Part shown: positions 54,201 through 63,200 of the stretch, one piece after another | How the letters are laid out: every line of letters begins with the position of its first letter | How positions within the stretch are numbered: the stretch's first letter is position 1 | NCBI GenBank assembly: GCA_002633025.1 | Contig: NMRB01000422.1 | Coordinates: 1 to 64,000, forward strand | Reading direction: 5' to 3' | Origin: Notospermus geniculatus | Lineage: Eukaryota > Nemertea > Pilidiophora > Heteronemertea > Lineidae | DNA: 64,000 bases | The notes under the pieces: generated by a model | Seen by the model: only the letters and a program-made list of their open reading frames with translations | What the model was told of the DNA's origin: nothing | Database searches by the model: none | Position numbers and translations under genes: made by a program

Positions 54201-57200
54201 CTCCCCTCCACACAATAGTGTCCTGAAGATATATAAATTATTACAAGAGTATTACCAGTATCTATCTACATGACGTCATTAATTTTTCGCCACATTTTTA
54301 ACATCTTTCAGGTCTTATGCTCACAGCGCCTCCTATTGAGTTGCAGGTTTCCCATCTAATCACCATCACGTACCTTTTGTGCAGTTATAATCAACAGGTT
54401 CAGGTGAACTCTGCCCAACAGGGCAGTAGTGGCCCTTACTGCATAAACCTGTTGGAAGTTTACTGCCTTCGTCTTTGCAGTAGGACCCCGCCAGGCAGGG
54501 TTGACAATCTGTTATGTTAGTGTTGCGGGTGGTGTTGCTGAAGCTCCCAACAGGACATGGGCTAGGCTTCATGGAGCCTTCAGGGCAGAAGGTTCCAGCT
54601 GGACAGATGTTACCTGAAGACAAAGAGTGATGTATAGAAAATATATCAATGAGACCAAGTGAATTTAAACGGGACACACCTGGTCCATCTTCGATAATCG
54701 AAGGGCGATCTGCTCACCACTGCGTTACATTGCACATCACCCTTCGAGAAATAGACCGGTCCATGGTGTATCTTGGCACGATGCCAACTTTACCAGTCGA
54801 CCAATCATATTGCACTTTATATCGGGTTTTCGGCTACCACTATCTGTACCACGATTCAAATTTTACAACACAGGGATGCCTCTTTTCAGCACTACTTCAT
54901 GGTTATTTGGGGACAGAAATGTGCTCAGTAACTTTGCTAAAGTCAACGACATTAAATTACGCAGATCTTTCCACTTCATTATGCCTACATTCCCACAGAC
55001 AACTTTTTCATTGACTATTGAGTCGAGAAGCGCTAACTTGGCACATTATTGGTTCTTTAGACATAAATGCAGGAGGAGACTTTAGCCCCTGGAGAAAACC
55101 TTTGCTGTCAAAGAGAGTTATCCACTCTGTTACAAGAGTGGGCCTACAGGTTCGCCCAGGAACTGAACTTGGGACCTCAGAGGTGACAGGCACAAGATGT
55201 TCCACTGCACCACTCTGACAGCTTCACAATGCTGTTTGATGACAACCCACCTGTGTCTGTGACACCATCAACTGGATCAGGTCTCCTCGCCCCCTTCTTA
55301 CAAAAATATCCAGGATCACACAACCCGGTTGGTTTGATGAGGTAACTACTAGCACAGTAATGTCCAGCTTCACAGGGCACAGGCTGTGAAGATCCGGGTG
55401 GGCAAAACGTTCCTTTGAGACAGTGGTGATCCTCCGGGGTAGGAGAGGCTGAGCCACTTGGACAATAGAAACCTCCAGAGCATTGTCCTGATGGTTTCAT
55501 AAGACCAGTGCTGCTACAGTACGAACCGGCTGAAATTAAAAAGAACGAGGAAGAAAGTTGAATGGTATCATTGAAGATTATAAACAACATTATTCCTCTG
55601 TATCGTCCTCAGTGGTAATATCATAAAATCTAAGCTCCAGTTTTATCTTGCATTGAGCATCATGGACAGCCAATATTGGCTATTGAACTCGGCCTCAAGT
55701 TCTTCGAATTTGCAAAACTTTCTCTACGTAGTTCAAGCCCTGCCTGATAACAATGCTGAGTGGAAAACCAATGAGTTACCAGGGCAATCAAGACAGGCCT
55801 TCACCGTGGTGGCACCAGACTCATTGCTGTATGTTCCAGCCTTGCACGGGTAGTCATTCCAGCGCTGTGTCTTCTTTGGACAGTAATGCCCATGCTTGCA
55901 TGGATATTTGGTGTAATTCCCTGTACCATTTGGACAATAGTAGCCTAGAAAATACAGATGTGGATAGAAGGACAAGGATGACATGGTGAAGTAACATTTC
56001 AAAGATTGGTTTCATTTGGTGCGACACGGGCAAGTTTGGACGTGAACAAAGCCATTTGAACAGGAGTTGTAGTCATGAAACCCAGCCACAACGAAGACAA
56101 TTTTTCTTAGCCAATGGCGATTTAGCGAGCTTCTAGAGGAAATGTGTCTGCACCCAAGCTCATAAGGTACGGTATGTTATCACGTACCTTCTGGACAATC
56201 GATGCATTGCACTCTCCCCTCCTCATCTGAATAACTCCCACTGGGACAACGGAGAGGTTTGATACTTTTCAAGCCACCAGGACAGTAATGGCCAATCGGA
56301 CAGATGCCTCCAATCCCAGGGTCTGGACATGAACCATTCACCAGGGTCATGTTAGGGAACTTGTGAGAGACTCCAGCCAGGCACCAGTAACCAGGACCAC
56401 ATTCGCCTACAAGAAGAAAACTGTTTGTTTTTTGATTGTTCATATCAGGGGGAATTGTCGGAGACTCACCCTGATTGTCGAATGGTCACATTTGGTGAGA
56501 AGAATCACTTTCCAATCAACGAAAATTACATCATACTAAAATTTGAGGAGTTTGTTTGTGTGTTTGTTTGTTCGCGATTTTCTCCAAGACTAACAAACGG
56601 ATCGCCCCCAAACTTGGTATGCACATGCAGACAGACCTCGGAAGTGTCCTTACGAAGCCCGAATTTAGATACGACTTTCCGTCACGTCATCCGTGATGTC
56701 GGCAACGTCATGTGACAAAATGACATCATTACGGCACTCGAACGGGTATGACATCATTACGTCCCCCAAGCGCTCGCATTAATTTAGCAGTAGTTCCCCA
56801 CTGAACGGGTACTGCCTAGTGTACAAAATGTGAAGGAACACAGAGAGACTCACCAGTAGCTTTTGTCAAACCTGTGCCTTGGCAGAACATTCCAGCAGGG
56901 CAGGGTCGACAATGACTCACATCAGAAAGCTTCATCAGGTTTCCATAAGTGCCTGACGGACAAGGTATTGGCTGGGCTCCGGTCCCTTCTGGGCAGTAGT
57001 GACCCTTCGGACAGGGTTCAGTGTGACCTTGTACCTTACAGAAATGTCCCAGGGGGCAATGGTAGCACCATGGTGAGAGGGTGTGGTTCACCTGTGGAAA
57101 TGGTGTCAATTTCATATCCCTTTGCATGAGATAGAATTGCGTTTTTCAACTGCAAAATTCTGCTGAGAAAGAGCTCTTGCCAAGAATCTTCACAACATCA

Positions 57201-60200
57201 TTGGTAACTATGATTAGACTTCCAACCCAGAGTGATAGGAACGTGTGAAGGATGGTTTTTGGTTGGTGGGTGTGTGCAAAGTAGCTTTGAAGTACCACTG
57301 CCCACACCCGCCAGCTGTCATCAGCTGACGGGTGTGGGCAGTGGTATAACTATTTAGGGATTTAACGTGGTGGCAGAAATTATTGTGGCTGCCGTGGTGG
57401 TGGTGGTGGTGGTGGTGGTGGTTAGACGGAATGGTGCATGTGATGATTACATTACTGATGGACAGTTGAGCGTTGAGTCCGTACTTTGGACATGATTTTA
57501 GGTATAGCCTACATTTCGGGCTAGCTGTTAGGGTGCAGGTTTAGGTTTGTGATGTTGGTGGCAAGCTCTTGAAGAAGAAAAGTTGCAGAGCCGGTTATAG
57601 GCCTACACTCTGGGGGCCGATAATACCTTCGCCCTATTAAAAATTTTAAATAATGACTGCTCCCTATAGCAAGAGGTCACATGATTAAAAGATGGTGGAG
57701 GGGAATCCCCATGATGTCATCTTTATTCGAAATACCGCTTCCAGGTCAGGGGCAACTCCAGTGCTGTTCTCGAGTGGTTTATACTTAGGGGGCCGATAAC
57801 AGGTTCCTTTACCCTAGCTGTAGTACAAGGCCGAGGCGGGTATTGGTAAACAGAGAAATCAAGAAATGAAGAAATCGAGAACTCCCAAGATCGATTAGGT
57901 AGACCTCGCACGTGTAAGGCCATATAAATAAAATGTTTGATTAGCATCTGTCCACTCTCAACTTTTGACGAAGGCGGGAGTTTTTTAAAACGTTTTATTG
58001 AGTTTGAGGATGCAACTTAGTATGGTAACCACGGTAACCATCTTGATGAGGCCGAATTTGATTGGATGTCATGCACTGAAATATAGAGGGCGCCACAAAG
58101 AATGACCTTGACCTTTGAAGTGACCTTGACCTCAACTAGACCCAAAAGAGGGCGTTACTCTATCATCTTAGTTCCAAATTCCACCGCTAGGGGTGCAAAG
58201 TCGCGGATGATCACTCGGGAGTACTNNNNNNNNNNNNNNNNNNNNNNNNNNNNAAAAGGTGGACAGCACAAAACAGATATTTGCAGCTCAGGCAGCACTC
58301 ACCTCTTGGACAAGGCTCTGGTTTGTAGCTACCTTCAGGGCAGTATGCACCTTCTGGACACACATTCTCATCAGGGAGGATAGACCCAGGAGGGCAGTAG
58401 TAACCAGGGAGACACTTTCCCTCAGGAGCAGTCAGGTTGGCCTTCCCACAGTAATGACCTTTGGGAACATAAGACACTATAGCTGTGATTAGCGACACAC
58501 AAAATTAGGACAGCTTCATCAATGGCGGACTTTCCTGCCGGTAGAGGCTGCCTGTTAGCGGTCCTAGCACGTCACAAAATTTGACGTCTTTGACGGAAGT
58601 CACAGCCTCCACATCATTATGGATCGCATTTTAGCGTCCATTTCTTCTCTGTGACCCGGACGTCAAATTCCATGACGCCCTAGGACCGCTAACTGGTGGT
58701 GGCCTGTAACGGCAGTAAAGTTCCCCATTAAAGGACTGTAGGCAATATGAGCATGCACATTTCATCCACTCTCAACTTACCATGACTACATTTCCTACAA
58801 TCCTTTCTGTTTGTCAGTTTCTTATCATTGGAGAAAGTCCCATTGGGGCAAGGAACTGGTTCAGCAGTCTCAAAAGGACAGTAAAACCCACGTGGACATG
58901 GGTTGGCCATCTCCCCTTGGTGTGGAGTCCCAGATTTGGCACCTTTTCTACAGTAGTAGCTGCAATAAACACACACAATAGACCATTCTCAAATTGACGT
59001 AAACGACAAAGACCTGTGCACTTCCACTGAAATCTTAACCACAACCTCAATCTGAAGCTGAATGACGTGACACAGACAACCCCGTGACAGGGACTTCGAA
59101 GACGTTGCATCAGAGTCGACCATTGCCGAATCATGGACTGCGTCACGTCACCCGGTTTCAGATTGAGGTTGTGGTTGCGATTTTGGCAGAAGTGCGCAGA
59201 TCTGCTAATTTGAGAATCGTCTATTAACGAGGACAAACATACACTTTCTCAACTCCCCCTCCCGTCTATAAAGCCTGGTCTTTATCGACCGAAATCTTTT
59301 GGGCGATATATGTGACATCGCACAACAAAGAGTAAAAGAGAAGAAGTGCGTTTTCAGACTTACCCTGGTAAACAACTCTTGGTATATCTAACTTGGGCAT
59401 ACTGATCACAGAAATATCCACCAGGGCAGGGCAAACAGCCAGCCAGACTGCCTTCCCCTTCCAAGCTGTTGTAGGTACCAGGAGGGCAGCGATGCTCCTT
59501 TGCAAATCTTGTGCCAGGGGGACAATAATGACCTATATTATGCAATCAAATGTTCTTGGCCAATCATGTGCAGCAGATTGCATCATGTGATCATAGGATG
59601 TCACATCGTATCGGACACTCAATCATCGTATCGGATCCTAATACTCGTATCGGACAGCCCTCCTAGTTTCAGCCAATCAGAGCATAGGCCTGTTGTTATA
59701 GTTGCTAGGCAATTTACATAATATAGCAAAGAGTGGATGGCAGGTCGTCCAATATGGATTTTTGTTGGATGAAGAAAAGTTATATCGGACTCGGCTTCGC
59801 CTCGTCCGATATAACTTTTCTTCATCCAACAAAAATCCATATTGGACTCCCTACCATCCACTATTTGTATAATAACAAGTAAGATACCAGTACATGAACT
59901 GTGTATAAGTTCACCCATTCAGGTTCAGTGTACCAGCAGTCATGGTATTCAGAGGATCAAAATCTGCTGAAAGACTGTGAAAATCCTGTAAATGAGAGTT
60001 TTATTTTATAGCTCACCTTTTGGGCAGATAGAAGTCTCATTGTATGCCACAACACTCTCCAGGGTATCACAGTAGTAACCAGCAGGGCACGTTTTACACG
60101 TTCCCTGGCCAAATTCATCCTGGTACGAACCTGGCCAACATCGTAATGGGACTGAACTACCACGAGGGCAGTGGTGACCTACACCGAAGTGAAAAATGTT

Positions 60201-63200
60201 GACAATTATTAAGGTGATCATAGTGATTATGAACCCTCAGTGTCTTTGATTCAAAAAAATAAATTATCCAATTCACATATTGACGCTGAGGACAAGACCC
60301 CCCCCCCCCCATCACCGAAAGGGAGCAGGCTTCTCACAACATTAGGTTTGCTAAATTGTCTTACAAGCAGGCCTACACATTAAATTTGAAAGCTGGAGTA
60401 ATGGAGTACCAATGACAGAGGTATACATTCTGTCATGGCACTCATCATGAACAAGATTGCCCGCATGGTATTCAACGGGCCTCTGGCATTGACGTCACCA
60501 AATATGGTCACAAGGAGTTTCACTTACCAAGGGGACAAATGTAGTGAGTCAGATTACCACTCTCAGTACCTCCAGGGCAGTAATAACCAGTATGACAAGG
60601 TCCAGTTGGTTTAGCATTGCCTTCATTCTCACAGTAGAAACCTTTAGTGCAGTTCAGGCAGTCCTTGTGAGATCTTCCACCCAAGACATGGTTGTAGGTA
60701 CCAGCTGGACATGCTGTGGCATTGAGACTGCCAACAGGGCAGTAATAACCTCTTGGACAGATGTCTCCTGGGAATAAGCAGAAAGCATCGTGAATATTCA
60801 TGCGATCCCCACCTATGACTGACATCATATTCGCGTGTATCAGAGCTCAAATAATAGGGAGTTTTCGCAAAGCCCCCGAAACGCCAACGTGAACGCCATA
60901 CCCATTGTTCGGTGCCATGAAAAGAGCACCGAACAAAACGATAGACGTACACGTTGGCGTTTTGGGGCTTTGCAAAACTCTACTTTGATGCACGTAACCC
61001 TTTGATATCGATATCAACAGGTGACATTAGACACAGATGCCACTTCCTCCATGCAGTTAGAAAGGCTAACTGGCCAAAGCAGAGACTACATCCGTTTCAT
61101 GCAAACCGAATGAGTGAACCAGAAACTTCTGACTTCAATTCGAGGCCAAGTGAGTATGCTACTCATTGCTCTGTGTCTGGAATAATTGCATGGATAGTGT
61201 ATTAATGAACAATGAAACAAATTCTTATTATAAACGTTCACCTGATTTTCCATCTCTCGGAGCAGGGCTGCTAGCTCCCGATTTACAATAGAATCCACGA
61301 TGACACTTTCCAGTTGGTTTGGACATCATATGCTGGTCACAGTACCAACCAGGTGTGCATGGAATAGGTCTCGGGCTGGCTGTTGGACAGTAGTACCCTG
61401 GTTTGCAGGCACCACCCTTAGATGTTTTGAATGGCTGGCTGTATTCCGAGCCACCAGAACAGTAGAAACCTTCCTTGCAGGGTCCAGTTGGAGTGGCAAG
61501 TCCAGGGACGAGGCAATAGTAACTAAAAGACAGAAGATGTGATACATCAGGGGCGGATCCAGGTTTGCTCCTACTTTTCATCAAAATTGCCCAATACTGT
61601 CTAATGGCCAATAATAAAGGCTTGCAAATAATGATGTCTGCTGCAGAGGTGCAGCGAAATGAGCCGTGCATGCCCCAACGATGTTTCGTCAAACAATGGT
61701 GTGGAGCATTCATGCAAGTCACGTCACGGTCAGCTCACACCTGTGTCCTGTGCCCTCCAGCATGGCCGCCAGGATGACGTCATTGCAAGGCCTCTATAGC
61801 TCACGGCTATTCACTTTCTTCATTGATATGCAATGATTAAAATGAGCATAAATTGAGAATCTTGTTCATTTAAAAGAACCCAGATAGCAGCGATTGGTGG
61901 CCCACCAGTGGCTGCAGAGCGGAAAATCAGCGTATCAAGGGCCAGCAACAATCTGGTGGCCGACCGTCAGGCCACCGTCGACAATGGACTCAGTTCCTCG
62001 CTGAAGATGTGATGACGTGACTTACCCAGGTGTACATGGCATACAGTCTTTCTCCTCGCTAGCTCCCGTCTTATTGTAAAATGTGCCTTCATCGCAGGGA
62101 AACTCATTGCCTCGAGTTGTTCCTTGGGGGCAGTAGTAACCAGGAGGACAGGGTGTCGGTGATGAGGTGTTCATTAGGCAATAAAATCCTGGGGGACAAA
62201 TGTCGCATTTTGGTTGGCCCTCTTCTGCCTGGTAAGTACCAGGTCGACAGACTTCAGGATTTTCAGAGCCAGGTGGGCACATTGAACCTGAAGACATAAT
62301 AAATTGCAACATTTTCAAGAGCCTATATAAGTACAGCACAGAGCGCAACTCACCTACCTTTATCCACATACCTTCCTCGTATGTCACGTGGAAGGTACGC
62401 TCCACTTCACTGCATATGGAACGGGCACGCACGTGTCTTTTCTGTGACATCTGCGTAGACCATCCACAAATGACATCTTCATTGCGTGCCTTCTACAGCG
62501 CCACGCAACATCCGTGGAAGATACGAGGATGGTATGTGCATGACACTACATGTGATATGCGGATGGAATATGGCACGGAAGGTCAATCAGTTGTGCAAAG
62601 TACTGTAGAAACGAAAATCAAGGACTTGACTTTCATAATTACTAATTAATAAGAGAGAGAAACGTCAACAAACCTAATGGACATACTCCTCCCATTGTTT
62701 TGTTTCCCGGTCCAGGATCAGTTGACCCTAGGATGCAGTGGAATCCTGCATAACATACACTACCAGGTGCAGTCATGTTTGTCTCTGGGCAAGCTCGCCC
62801 TCCTGGGCAGAGCAAGCACTGATCTACACTCTCCAACCACAGATCATTGCTGAAATGAAAGACAAGGCAATGAAACTAGTCTTATATTGAATCAGTATTA
62901 GACTGTATTATTACTCTTCTCCCGGCCAGCATTCTACTCAAGATCTGACCATGGAGCTAGTTGCATAACACTAAAGGTAAATGCGCTCACCACACGATCA
63001 TCAGTTGAGCATTCACTGCCAAATTTTTTACACATTCAGCCAAAACCAGGCACATTCAATGTTCACATCTATGAATTTGGGAAGAGTGTTCACTTCTGCT
63101 TCTGTAAATCCACGAATATGCCCTGGTGCAGCCAACTTGGTGTGGGCCAGAGTTAATACTTTGAGAATTCCACCCATCACGCTCTCACCTGTACGTCCCA

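Larger units (their letters stand above)
57092..58302. other. 1.2-kb interval with an assembly gap and possibly a missing exon
   Basis: Lies between exons 56854-57091 and 58303-58458, whose phases do not match. Contents: a palindrome (57293-57346, arms TACCACTGCCCACACCCG), a GGT microsatellite (57394-57422) and 28 Ns at 58226-58253. No typical Cys-rich exon is visible, so an exon may sit in the gap or be very short. Confidence 0.7.
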
